A stretch of DNA of 64,000 nt from Taxawa tesnikishii (nom. ined.) (lineage: Eukaryota; Ascomycota; Dothideomycetes; Dothideales): positions 620,001-684,000 of the forward strand of contig JAPDRO010000015.1 in NCBI GenBank assembly GCA_030247885.1, given 5' to 3'. Both the position numbers and the translations under genes were made by a program. Under the pieces are notes generated by a model. That model had not been told where the DNA came from. It saw only the letters and a list, made by a program, of their open reading frames with translations, and did no database searches. Below are positions 22,273 through 34,068 of this stretch, in pieces; the first letter of the stretch is position 1, and every line of letters begins with the position of its first letter.

Positions 22273-23936
22273 GCGATGTCTCTCGCACACCAAATCGAAC
22301 CATCGCATCGGGAGCGCAAGCCAACCAGGATGCAGTCTGAGCGCGAAAACACGCATCCATGGTGAAGGGCCTTCGTCTTTCGGTTTTCGAAGCCAGACGC
22401 CGCCATTGAACAAAAACATGATCGGCGTTCAGGCGCAACCCGGAAAAGGGACAGCGCCTCCTTATTTTCCGGTTTTCTTTTTCTTTTTTTTTTTTTTGGC
22501 TGCACAGGCTAGCCGCTTGTTCTGCTTATCCTTACGACTTTACACAGCATGATTCATGACGGTTCATGGAGTACAGTTCCGGGTTCATACAACCTTCGAA
22601 AGGAGGGATTTGTGGGGGTAGGGCACACGAGGGAAACGCACAAAAAGCGCTGGCGATGGGTCTGTCGGGGCGCAGGTACGCGCGGAGTACTAAGGATCAA
22701 GGACATATTTAGCGCAAGGATACCCAGGGTCTCATATCTTTACTGTTATTCGGTTTTTTTTCTAGTGGAGTGGGATTTTGACTTTTGAGGGATGAAGGGA
22801 CATCGATGGAAGGGAATATGGGATTACGTGGTATGCATGTAAAGGGTGCTTTCTATGTGCTTAATGCGCTTTCGGGGTCATACTTTTTTTGTAATCGAGG
22901 GTCTATATTGCGGGTTGGTGGTTCTGCTTTCTTGTACGTCAGCATAACCTCATTGAGCACTCATTACCGTGCTCTGGATAAATCGAGTATATCAAGGACG
23001 TTACCAGAGAAGGGATAGAGCATAGCACATGCTGAGATTCAGTTCCGTCCTGAGTGAACTCTTGAACGAGGGAAAAATCATTAAAGCCTAGGCAGGGCGT
23101 AAAGTAAAGCGTACAAGTAAAACCTTAGGGAGAAAGGTTTGCGTAGAATGCTCGAGTGCTTTCCCGCACGCTCAACTAATCAGTGGGGAGAACGTGCGCG
23201 CTCGACCGCAGCTATATAGAGGTTTCACCTTCCGGGCCTCCAGATGCTCGCAACCGGGGTGGGGGGAGGGGTTGGTAGCTCGTCGATATCCGACCAAGCC
23301 CGCCACGCGCCCTTCTTGAGGGGAATCAATGCAGGCAGGCCATAAGCCAGGTAAGGAGCATGCATCCATGTTTCTGGTGGGAGAAAAGGTCCTTTCATGT
23401 GTATCGAGGCAACCGCGCTAGCAAGGGGCGGTGAGTGTAGCGTGCTGGCAGATTTTCCGCTGCTGCTACCCTCTCTACACTGGTACAGCGGGCGAGTCTG
23501 ACGGAATGCGGGTTGTTGTTGTTGTTGTCGGTTCGCTGTTGTTTGGATGGACTGGTATTCACCGCTTTTGTTGGCTCGTTCTGGATTGGATGTATATCGA
23601 CCCTCGTCTCTCCTCTGGACCGTCGGCAGGAGTAGTGCACGTCGTTGTAGCGGGTGTACCAGAGACTGAAATTGGAAGCCGCTCATCTAAGGGCGGGCCG
23701 ACTGTATGTATCAGCTTCGGCGTTGGTCCTCAAAGGGTATCCGTGTCACTCATTTGAGTCTTTTTTTGGGGGGGGACGAATCCGGCTATTAGCATTGTCG
23801 CGAGTCCGAAAACACACATGTCGAAATCGGGAAATGGCCGTGACTTTCTCTCATATACACAAACAAACCATTCGTGAGAACTCCAACCCGTACATAACAC
23901 ACGCACAGCAACCAAATGCATTGCTTCCTCCATCTA
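22273..23936. other. Intergenic between convergent genes
   Basis: About 1.66 kb between the Pumilio stop and the TRS120 stop, so it contains two 3' ends. A T14 run lies at 22484-22497, and T-rich stretches recur to about 22900. Open frames are short and unconvincing. A GTT repeat occurs near 23513-23530 and a G9 run near 23769. No gene supported. Confidence 0.45.
22484..22497. repeat. T14 homopolymer downstream of the Pumilio gene
   Basis: Fourteen uninterrupted T after TTTTCTTTTTC, about 210 bases past the Pumilio stop codon, so probably in its 3' untranslated region. It may assist 3'-end formation, but that is inference. Confidence 0.8.
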
Positions 23937-26900
23937 TCATATCCCCTTCGCATCCTTGGCGTGAATCGTACACGGCTCCCTAGCACACCAGACCCTCCTC
24001 TCCATTCCTTCCCACAACCCCCTCCCCTCCATATCCTCCGCCCCGTCGCCACCATCTTCTTCTCCCGCAGCACCGCCCTTCCCCACTTCCGCAACTCGCA
24101 CCTCCTCGACTAGTGCTCCGACCTCGAAATCGCCCTTGGCCAACACCACGATGCCCAAGTCTGCGCTGATGGTCTGTCCCGGTTGTAGTGCTGGCAACGG
24201 ACGCTGCAACAAGCCCGTCCACATGAGGCGTTTACCAACGTCCAGCGCGGCTGCAGAGAGCTGATTACTGAGACGGGGTTGCAGGCGCAGGATACCACGG
24301 ATCGGGGTGCTTGCGCTGCGGTTACGTATGCGCGCCCGCAGGATCAGTGGAACGGCAACGGGGGCCGAGTAGCGAGCGTGGCCGAGCTGGGTTATCCCGG
24401 ACGCTGCGTGTTCACGATCTTTGTCGGCTTCGCCCTCCTCTCCATCGGTTGGGGAAGCTGAGGGGTCCGACCCCGTGATACTCAACTCGATGCTCAAATT
24501 CCTCAACCTCACCCCTTCCACCATCCTCGGAGCGAGTCGGATGCCTCGAAGCGCAATCTCGCCTTCGCGCTCGCTGTTCTCCTCCTTCCACACCCCGCGC
24601 AGCCGCTTTAGGATCGCTTCGCGGAACCAGAAGGACTCGCGGGCGGCGCGTTCGGCGGCGGGACTGAAGACATCGGTGCTGACGACGAACTGGCGCTCGT
24701 TCTTGCGCGACAGCACAGGGATGGGCGCGTGTGGGTTTGGCAGATAGAGTCGCGGGAGAAGGAGGACCAAGCGTGCGATGTGGCCAGGATGAATCACGTC
24801 GCGGACTGTGTAGGCGCGCTTCCAGTCCTCGGTGTCGGTGTCGATGTCGGTGGAGGAAGGGGAGGGAGGTTCACGCACGTCGATGGAGACGGAGAGCGGG
24901 CTTGGCCAGGCGTTGCGGATATCGAGCAGGAGAAGGTAGTGCGACTCGTCGTCCGAGGCCACGCCTACACGCTCGAGCAGCGCTTTGAAGCGACTGCCGC
25001 CTCTTTCGATCGGACGCGACAGCGAGCGGCGAGGCCGTGGTTTCTCGTCTCCGTCGGCACTGTCAAGGAGGCGTTGTCGATGCTGGTTCGACCAGGCGAA
25101 GTCGCTGGGGAAATTGGCGACGTCGACGCGGTGGAGTTGGACGCTGGCGTTGACGGTGATATCGATGGGCACGGAGACCTGACGCGTAAAAACCGACCTT
25201 CCACCTCGGAAGACGGCTTGCCCAGGCTTGCATAGTCGAACAATACCCTGGCGGCTCCCAGGCCTGGTCGGCCAACAACACTGATCTCGAACACAGCTTC
25301 CTCGCCAGGTGCGACGTCCGAGGATCCTTCTTTGTCCACCCGTCGCCATTTGAAAAGCGGATCGTGAGTCAACTGAAGTTCGAGCTCGTATGTCTCTGCC
25401 CGAGACATGTCCTTCAATGTCAGGGCGTTCCGGATCGAGGTTGACAAAGAATCCTCGAAAGAGACGTGCAAGAAGTCTACTGTGACAGATGGTGAGAGGT
25501 TACGCAGGGTAACTTGGAAGGACTTCCTTTCGCCTTCTAACACCATCAGAGCGGACTCGGATAATGCAACATCATGGACAGCTAGATGGGGCTGCGTTGC
25601 AACTACTGTCAGTGGCAGGGTGTATGGCGATGGCGGTGACTGCTGGCTGACTCGAGAACCCTTTTGCGTCTCAGAGACCGACCGACTTAAGGTTTGGATC
25701 AGCGGAATGCCAATGTTCTTCACTTGAACTGAGACATCCGAGCTCCATGCATCACGATAGACCGGGAAGAATTGCTCAGCACATCCGAAGACTTGGATGG
25801 TGCACCCCAGAACCTTCAATGGCCCTGCGGTTTTGGCCGTCGCTGTAAGAGTGGTGCTTTGCAGACGAGCTGGGCCCAGTACAATCCGGCCATGGTCCGT
25901 CGTCAACTCGATACCATCCGTGACGAGTCGGATTGAGTCAATGTTCAACTCGAGGTCGTAAGGGTTCTGCAGGGTGATGACGAAGTTTATCGATTCTCCT
26001 GCAACGACGACATTCTCCTTAGTGGCTCCCTCCGCCTTTTTGGCAAAGGCATCGTACAAGAAGGGCGTTTTGCTCTTGCGTTGAGTCGATTCGAGGTCAG
26101 ATTTGTCATGAACAACGAGTGCACCGGAGGCATCTGTTTCCGCGCACCGCAAGTCCCTCACAAGAAAATCGTCCCAGTAATTCGCCTGGATCTTTGGGAG
26201 GCCCATCTTCTGAGAAGCACTGATCATTCTGGCCATGTTGGATACCAGCCTGTTCTGCTCCTCAACCGCCAGACGGACATGCCGGCTCGAGCTGCTTGGT
26301 CCTATCGCAGTTTGCGGTCCGGCGACACGAAGAAGCAAAGCAGCAAAATCGATCACGCCAGCGGGATCAGGCAGCGCTTCGCAGAAATCAATGCAGGCTC
26401 TGAGGATGTCGATTTTGAGGTTAAGGCTGCCGAAGATCTGCGATGCTGCTGTGTTGGCAGCACTAGCAGCAATCCTGTCTATTTCGCTGTCGAGACCAAA
26501 TGAATCGTCTGAATACCCGTTCTGTTCGGAGTCGGCAGGCCCGTTGGCTTCGGGTATCGATGAAGCTTGGGCTTTTGTTTGAGCTCCATAGACGCCGTGA
26601 AGCTCTCTCAGAATGCCGCCAATGCCACTCTCTTGGTCATCCAGGAGAAGCTGACTAGATGCTGCGCCAGCTTCGCCTCCGAGTGATAGACTCGTTGCTG
26701 GATGGATGCCTGCTTCGGCGGCCCCTATCTTTCTCGCCTGCACGAGGGCTGGTACAAGGCTTGCGATCAATTCTTTCAGCACAATGGCTCTTTTCCGCTC
26801 CAGTGGCAATATTGAAAGAACGGAAGCGATACCTGCCAGAATGCTCACGTTATCGGAGAGAACAAGGTCCGGACCTGGTACAGGGTATGCTCGGAATATA

Positions 26901-28649
26901 AGCTCCGCTATGAAATGTTTCGAGAGCCCGGGATCAATGGTTAGACCCGGTTTAGTGTGTGGAAGGCTCCTGACGTCTCCTGCAACGATCGCTTGCAGCG
27001 TGACTCTATCAAGTGCACCACCTGATCGATGCAATAGCGCCAACACCCTGGTCAGTCGGAGGATGGAGCCAGCATGTGCCACCTGGGGAAGACACTCTGA
27101 TGAGAGGTAGCCGGCGCGCTCATAGTAAGACAGTATGAGGTTCACCAGGCTGGGCGCAACATTAGCCAGCCTCTGTGCGGCTTGTCTCGCTGCGGCCGGG
27201 TCATCTGCGAGCTGGTGTACCTGGGTTTCTTTGATGCTGTTGGAAAAGTTTACCGAGCTCGGTCTGTCGGGCGATGGTTGGCAGATCGCTGGTATCTATT
27301 CCAGCGGATCAATTTACGAATAAGTCAACAGGTACAGACGCAATTTCCCTTGACAGGAGACGCGACGGAAGGACCAACCTGAAAGTCAAACCCCGCCCAA
27401 GCGAAAAGCAGCATACAGGTCAAAAGATTTTCCAGCCCCTTTGCATGCCAGAGATAGTCGACATTGGTTCGCGCTTTGCTTGTATGTTCGATCAATTCCC
27501 TCCAGGCATCAGACCATCGTCCAGCAATAAGGTATAGCGACCCGACAACAATGCCTACCCGGCTCTTTCCTTTTAACCGTGCTCTTTCGGCTGTTGTCGA
27601 TGAGCTTGGAAAGCTTTGTATGGACGACCTGTCGCGACTTGCGGTTCTCCCACCTTCTTTCTCGCTCGCTCGGCTTGCAGATCTCGACAGTCCACCGGCC
27701 ATGGCAGCGTTCGCAATCTCGTCAAAAGATGTTGGAGGAGCTCTGCCATCGTTCGGTGATGTGGGTCTTGATTCGTAGGAATTTCCTGGAGGCGGCGATG
27801 TGATTCCTCGCGACTGGGAGACCGAGCGTGAGAGATCGTTTGCTGGTCCTGGAGATTCGGACCTAGGAGTTTGGCCTCTGAGAGAACTTGTCCGATCTAG
27901 CAGTGGACGGCGTGTTTGAGCCGAGTTTTGAGCCAAGGTAGGTGATTGTACGCTCGGTAAGGCCTGCACAGCTCTGGCGTACGTGGTCATTTCAGAGAGC
28001 AACTTAGCGGAGACGTCACACATGATCGTCTTCATGGTTGTCGTCTTCGAGCTTTCAACAGGTGGAACACATATAGCACCCTCCGGTACCCAGGCATGAT
28101 CCTCCTCTCTCGAATTGTTAAAGATGAGCAACTGAGTTACTAGAACTTTGGGGTATTGCTCGCGAAGCTCTTCTGCTGTGCTCTCCAACTCTTCCCTTCG
28201 AGTTGCCGCGCTCCTGTCATAGCTAGACCCGTTGCTGTCTTGCCTCTGATCATCCGTCTCTTCTCTGTATTCCTCCGCATCTGTTATCCCCAGGACTATC
28301 ATAGGCTCTCTGAACAACTCGAATGGCGTCAGGGCCGAGTGCGGAGTGGCAGGTACAGAAGTCGAAAAGTTGTACAGAAGTACACCGTTAGGGAAGGCAA
28401 GCGGCGAAAACATATCTGCAGGTTATCCGGTCAGCTTCGTCGTTGTTTGGCTCTGTATAGCTAGAACATCGGGCTGGCTGTACTCTTATCCGGCCTGCCA
28501 TAAGGGCTGATGTCTCCTAAGCGTACTGTGCTTTCTTGCTGCAGTCGTCCGACAAAGGTCATGAAACGTTTCCTCTTGATTCTCCCGACAGGCAGTATGA
28601 GCACCCGAACGCGCGCCGGCGCGATGGGTGAAAGAGGGTCTGCTGCCAT
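23937..28649 (-). CDS. TRS120: TRAPPII subunit Trs120 (TRAPPC9 family), one frame break
   Basis: Subunit specific to TRAPPII, the guanine-nucleotide exchange complex for Ypt31/32 (Rab11) GTPases at the late Golgi. Exon 1 is 28484-28649 (MAADPLSPIAPARVRVLILP); a 68-nt intron (28416-28483) leads to exon 2, 27379-28415 (NMFSPLAFPNGVLLYNF); an 83-nt intron (27296-27378) leads to exon 3, 23937-27295. Exon 2 ends AWAGFDFQ and exon 3 starts IPAICQPSPDRPSS, both diagnostic as I know the family. The middle of exon 2 (~100 residues) is a Ser/Arg-rich linker. In exon 3 the frame slips in A5 at 25188-25192 (T5 on the coding strand), between ...SSEVEGRF and TRQVSVPIDI; adding one T makes a 1520-residue protein. 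The tail includes a Glu/Gly-rich loop. It is divergent from the tuberin gene. Confidence 0.93.
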
Positions 28650-29851
28650 CGCAACATTTGGGCGATTGAAGGAAGACAGCGTGAGATGCTGGTGATATTC
28701 AGCCTTGCGGGTTATTTGCTATGTATGCTTAGCTCTTTGTCACTGGAGAAGTGAGCCGGTAAGCTCTGAAACAGCACCGTGGCAGCGTTCGGCGCATGGC
28801 TAGCTATGTTCAATTGTTTGGAGCGGTTGTCTGTCCTGTGTGGAGTTTCCCACAGGGTAAGAGCGATGGTCACTCGAGCCGATCCGTGCATTCCTGCCGG
28901 AAGCCCAAAAAGCAAGTGTATGCGACTTGCAAGGGTTCTCCACACGATCATCACTCATCACTCACTCACATGTGTGACACGTCGAAAGGCATACGTGAAT
29001 ATTCCTGGTAAAGCCCGCTGATCGTTCAGATGTTTTATTTCCCCTTCACCGTCTACCATGCGCCTTGCCTTGCCCCTTACGAGGCGAGTATGAAACCAGC
29101 CCTCGGAAAAGGGCCCGTACGCTTCTGAGGTTACGACGTTACTCGTACAGTTTGTGTTTCATACAGCAAGCCCAAGCAAAGACTGCTATCGCTATTGCAA
29201 GAGCTTTAAAGTCCCTCGGTCTGATCGGAGCAATACTACGGCAACCATGCGCAACATAGCACCATCCAAGGCGCGGCCTACGCCGAACAGGCGACGCTCG
29301 CAGAAGATTTTTGAATCTCTTACAATGAAGTCAAGGTACGTTGTTGTCTTTTTGTCTCTTGCCATGCTCTTGCTCATTCCTCCCCTTCACTCATCCTCTT
29401 GGACGTGTACAAGGCTTGATCCATCATGTCTGTTGTAAGGCCTCTCACTTTTCCCCCAGCACTGGCCCTTCCACGCTTCGACAGCCAGTACGACCTGCAT
29501 ATGGTGCGATTCGCGTGTGCTGTGCGGTGATTCCTCCTGATGTACAGGTACCATATTGATGAATGTGTATACATATCGTGAACCCTGTCAGAAGATGTAG
29601 TGGAAAGTCTTGATGCCTTTTGTGGGACGCTGTTCTTTCACTAGACAACCCGTGAGTAGTTTTAAGATTATGGTGGGCAATTGACATGCGTCTGAGAGCA
29701 GCTGCCTCAATGCGGGACCCTGTGGGCACTCTTTCAGGCACGGGTAGGATTGCGGAATATCTCAAGAAACCCTCGATCGTGCGCAAAGCCTTGTGACGTC
29801 CTCTCACCTCCGAATTGCGTCCGGACAAGATCTTTATCCCCTACCTCTTCA
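28650..29851. promoter_or_regulatory. Divergent promoter region of TRS120 and the tuberin-like gene
   Basis: About 1.2 kb between two divergent starts. Part of it may be the tuberin N-terminus: an ATG at 29247 in a good context (GCAACCATGC) opens a basic stretch (RPTPNRRRSQKIFESL) ending in a GTACGT donor at 29336. I could not join it in frame to the main body. T-rich and CT-rich stretches lie at 29340-29400. Confidence 0.45.
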
Positions 29852-32800
29852 ATGTCCTTTCTTGATAGCAGCGCTTTACTGAGCCATCTGTTAACTTCTT
29901 GTCCTAGTCGCTTCCGGCATACGCCTTTGCCTGCTGTTCTACCAGCAGAATGGCAGCCAAGCACGCTGTTGGAGCTCCAAGATTTACTCCAGCAACTGTG
30001 GCGTGACCATCCCCTTCCACAGAGACTTGCCGCCGCTGGTGAGGTCTGCAATATCATCACAGAGTACGAAATCGAAGACGCTGCTTACATCTGGGACCAC
30101 GCCCGGGAACTCTTCCTCTCCGACGATAACGAAGTTGTCGAAGCAGGCTACGACATAATCGTAGCTTTAGCACATAGCGGCAGCCTCAGGCAATACCAAC
30201 GCGTTCAGATCTTCTACGCACTCCACTCCCTTGGTGGCGCCGTTCATCTTCAGCAACGCCCACGCCTTCTATTCTCGCTCACGGACGGTGGAAGATGCAT
30301 TGAAGGCTTCGACGATCCCATTTCGACACTGCTAATCGAACTCCTACACGATTCCTACACCGCAGTGCACCTCCATCACCTGCGACAAGTGCCCAATCCT
30401 CATACACCTCGCAACCACCCCTCTAACGACGGGAACGGCAACCTTAATGCTACTATCGAACTCATCATCAACATCATCAAGTTCAATGCAAGATCTTTCG
30501 AAGACGCCGATGTCAGCCTAGTCATCCAGGCCGCTGTCCGCGTTGCACAACAGGCCTCACCTCTGGTTGAGATTGGGACGCTGATCGACATCATCGACGC
30601 ATTTATCATCTACGCACACATTCCGAAAGAGGTACTTCCTCTTGTGGTTCGCCAGCTGAGCATCACGCTTGCGGAGGCAGTAGAACAAAGAAGGATGGGA
30701 TTGCCAAGAAGATTGACAACACCCTCGAATGGCTTCTTTGCACTCACCTGAAAGATCTTGTATTGGAAACACTTTTCTGCATGCTTGACGAAGACGCCAT
30801 GGCCGACGTCAACAGCGACAAGCGCGCTTTCTCAGCGATGCGGGCCATCGAGCGAATCTTGTTGGACATACAAAACAGAGCCCCTATCAAGGTTGATGTG
30901 GAAGATCTGCTGGTCAAACTGGGAACCTCGACCAAAACAAAGGCGCCTGGGCACCCTAAACTTGCCCTGACGCTCATTCAGATCTTACTCAAAGACCACG
31001 ATACTCGAAGACAAATCGTCGAAAGCCAAAACTGGACTCCCTGGTCAACGCCATCTCTGCACATTCGAGCGCTCTGATGGAGCAAAAGATGGCTGCTTGG
31101 CGTTGCATCGATCGTTCAAAGGAAATAGATGATAGCAGCGATACCGAGACCAGAGCAATTGTCGATGACATACTGAGACGGCTCAATGCCGTCTCCAACT
31201 CCCATTACCAGGACTTCGTCAATCTCATCAGAAACGTGAGCATCTTACTGCCTGAGGAAGTCTACGAGGTCTATGTTGAAAGCTTCCGTGTAAAGGCGAC
31301 TTGGTTCGTGAACAGGGACCAGACCAGGATCAACGATTACGTTGAACTCATGAAAGTTTTTGTTGACAGAAGCTTCCGGAACACTCATGCCCCCTTGCTG
31401 TCCGCAAGCGTGCGCTCGATGTTATGGAAGAGGCTTACGCCAAAGGTCTGGACGTATTCAACTCGCCGCACGTTGACCAAGTGAAAGAGCTGGCGAAACT
31501 CATCATTGGAAGCCTTCATACCGAAACGGATCCTGGTCTCCAAAAGAGGCTGGTGGAGATGGCAGTCGAAGTGGCCACAGCGTGCTCTAAGAGGGAAGCC
31601 GAGGACCTTTACCAGTGGATTATCCAGGTTCTGCTCATATTGGCCAAGTCTAAAGAAGCAATCGTGATGACCAGGTACAAAGACAACTCGCTTAAGTCTG
31701 GAGGAGTGCCTGATCTGCTGGCGGGCTTGCTTGCTGACTCCCGACCGCCTTCCGACCTCCTGCTGGGTACACACGCAGCGCCCCTCCGACGCATCTTCTG
31801 TGCGGCGCCTTTATCTCGCTCTTCTTACGCAACGTCAATGTCAATGCGGACAGAGCGATCAGGCTGTATCGCAACATTGTCGATGACCTCCTCATGTGCG
31901 ACCACCTGGAGAGTAGGACCAGGATTTCTCTCTCAAGGATGCTTCTCAGTCTCCGCAGTGATATTGAGAACCACATCTTCTTTAACTTCAACTTAGAAGA
32001 TGTCAATGAGCTGCACGGTCTCCCTGAACATCCTCCGAATATTGTCTCACCCGTGCTCACTTCTTACTCATCGGAGAACAGTGTCGGGGATGCCGAAGGC
32101 GAAGTGGAGGGTGAGGAATCCTACACTTACGACAACCACTTGAACATCGCGAGGTGGTTGTCCTATGTCAGCGAGTATGTTATCAGAGACCCAGAGTGTC
32201 CATGGGACGTCTACATCTTCACCCTTGAGCTTCTCAGCTCCCAGTTGACGAACCAAGGACTGTTCAAAGAAGCATGCGACGAGATCAAAGAGCTACGAAC
32301 CTTCCTGTGCAAGGAGTTACGACAGGGTACAACCAGACGACCGCCTCAAGGATCGCCGCTGAAGCAGGGAGACGTCGCAAGGCATTTGTACAACACGCTG
32401 ACTGCGCTCATCGCGTACAACGAGCACTTCACCAGACGCGAGCAAGACGATATGGTGGCCGCATTCATCACCGGGATGACAGCTTGGGACAAGACACCCA
32501 TACAGTGCATCCACTCGCTTACCGTCTGTTGCTACGAGCTTCCCAAATCGCTGGAGAAGAACGCATACACCATAATCGACAAGATGGCTGTGATTGTCAC
32601 GAAGCCGGACGCGGCCATACATGTGCTGGAGTTCTTGGCGGGATTGTCAAGACTCACCGACCTAGCGAGAAGCCTGAAAGAGGATGAGATCAAGCGCATC
32701 TTCGGCGTATGCTTCAGCTACATTGATTACGTCCGCGGTAAGCGAGCCGATGAAACTCGCGGCCGCTCGACCGCTCCCTCTTCCGCCCCTCCTCCGCCCT

Positions 32801-34068
32801 CTCAACACATACCCGAGTATGTCTTCGCATTGGCATACTTCGTCATCACCTTCTGGTTCTTGACTTTGAGGCCGGCCGATAAGGTCCGCCACTTGCGGTG
32901 GGTCGACTCACGCCTCCTCTCAAAGGATCAAGAGGGCAACACCGAGGACCAGGCCTTGGTGACGCTCGATGGCGTGTTCCGCAATACTCTAAGGGGAAAC
33001 TCGCAGGGTATTGGTCTGTTGGGAACCCAGCAGGCCTCCGGCGCTTTCTCGTCCGCAGAGGGAGCAGCCCCTCCGCTCACGGCCTCGGAAACGTGGATAT
33101 CCGAGTACTGCATCGCCACAATTGCGTACGATGCATCGACACCGTGGGTGGAGGTGACGGAGCGGAGGCCATCGGGAGCGGACGTGCGGCGTGTTGCTCT
33201 GCCGACCGGAACGCCTGCGGGCAACCCTCAGGCGGCGTTCGATGCGTGTTTCCCTCACGGCATGGACGACCCATTCACCACTGTCCGCACGCCAGTCGTC
33301 CTCCCACTGAACGACAGAACCCGGCGCGGCCTCGAAATCTTCGACCGCACCTCGCCCGTCGACTTCTTCTTCGCGGGCGTGCTGTACGTGAGCGACAAGC
33401 AGAAGACGGAGCAAGACGTCCTGAGCAACTTCTCCGGCTCGCCCTTCTACGACTACTTCGTCAACGACCTGGGCGAGCGGCTCAATCTGCTCAACTGCCG
33501 CACGAGCACCGGCGGCATGGATACGTCCGAGTCCCTCCTCGACGGCAAGACGACGCGGTGGCAGAACGCCGGCGTCACCGCGCTCGTGTACCACATCGCG
33601 ACCATGATGCCCACGGACCGGACCAACGACCCGCAAGCCATCGCCAAGAAACGCCTCATCGGCAACGACTTCGTGTCCATCATCTTCAACAACTCGGGCG
33701 GCGCGGACTGGGACTTCAACACCATCTCGTCGGCCTTCAACTTCGTCCAGATCGTGGTCACGCCCGAGGCGCGCGCCACGTTCGTCGAGACGCGCACGGT
33801 TGCGAACGCGAGGGAGCGGAGCCTCTTCGAGAGCGCGTGGTTCCGGGTGCAGGTGCGCACGAGGGAGGACTTCCCGGCCGTCAGCTCGGCGGCCGAGACA
33901 AAGGTCGTCAGTGGGAAGGTGCTGGCGCTGTATGTGAGGAACCTGGCTCTGAACGCGTGTGTGTTTGCCAAGGTCTGGGTGAATAGGGGTGGCGGGGATT
34001 ACCCGAGCAGCTGGAAGAGCAGGCTGCAGCAGATCAGGCAGCTGAGGGCTAGGGCCGAGGAGGCTTAA
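29852..34068 (+). CDS. Tuberin (TSC2)-like GTPase-activating protein, four frame breaks
   Basis: GAP for Rheb-type GTPases and a negative regulator of TORC1 in the TSC complex; present in filamentous fungi and fission yeast. The N-terminal ~1000 residues are helical-repeat (tuberin N-terminal) sequence. The C-terminal Rap-GAP domain (33310-34060) has PVDFFFAGVLYV, SPFYDYFVNDLGERLNL, KRLIGNDFVSIIFNNSG with the Asn-thumb context IGND, AFNFVQIVVTP, and YPSSWKSRLQQIRQLR near the end. The frame changes four times, each repaired by one added base: A3 at 30687-30689, A4 at 31028-31031, C5 at 31390-31394 and C4 at 31781-31784; the joined length from 29852 is 1406 residues. The start is uncertain: MSFLDSSALL is used here, but an upstream exon at 29247 is possible. 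No spliceosomal intron was needed downstream. Confidence 0.88.

Noticed and set aside
32898-33986. 362-codon plus-strand frame rich in Arg/His
   Set aside because: It overlaps the tuberin Rap-GAP domain in another frame; the composition is a codon-shadow artefact.
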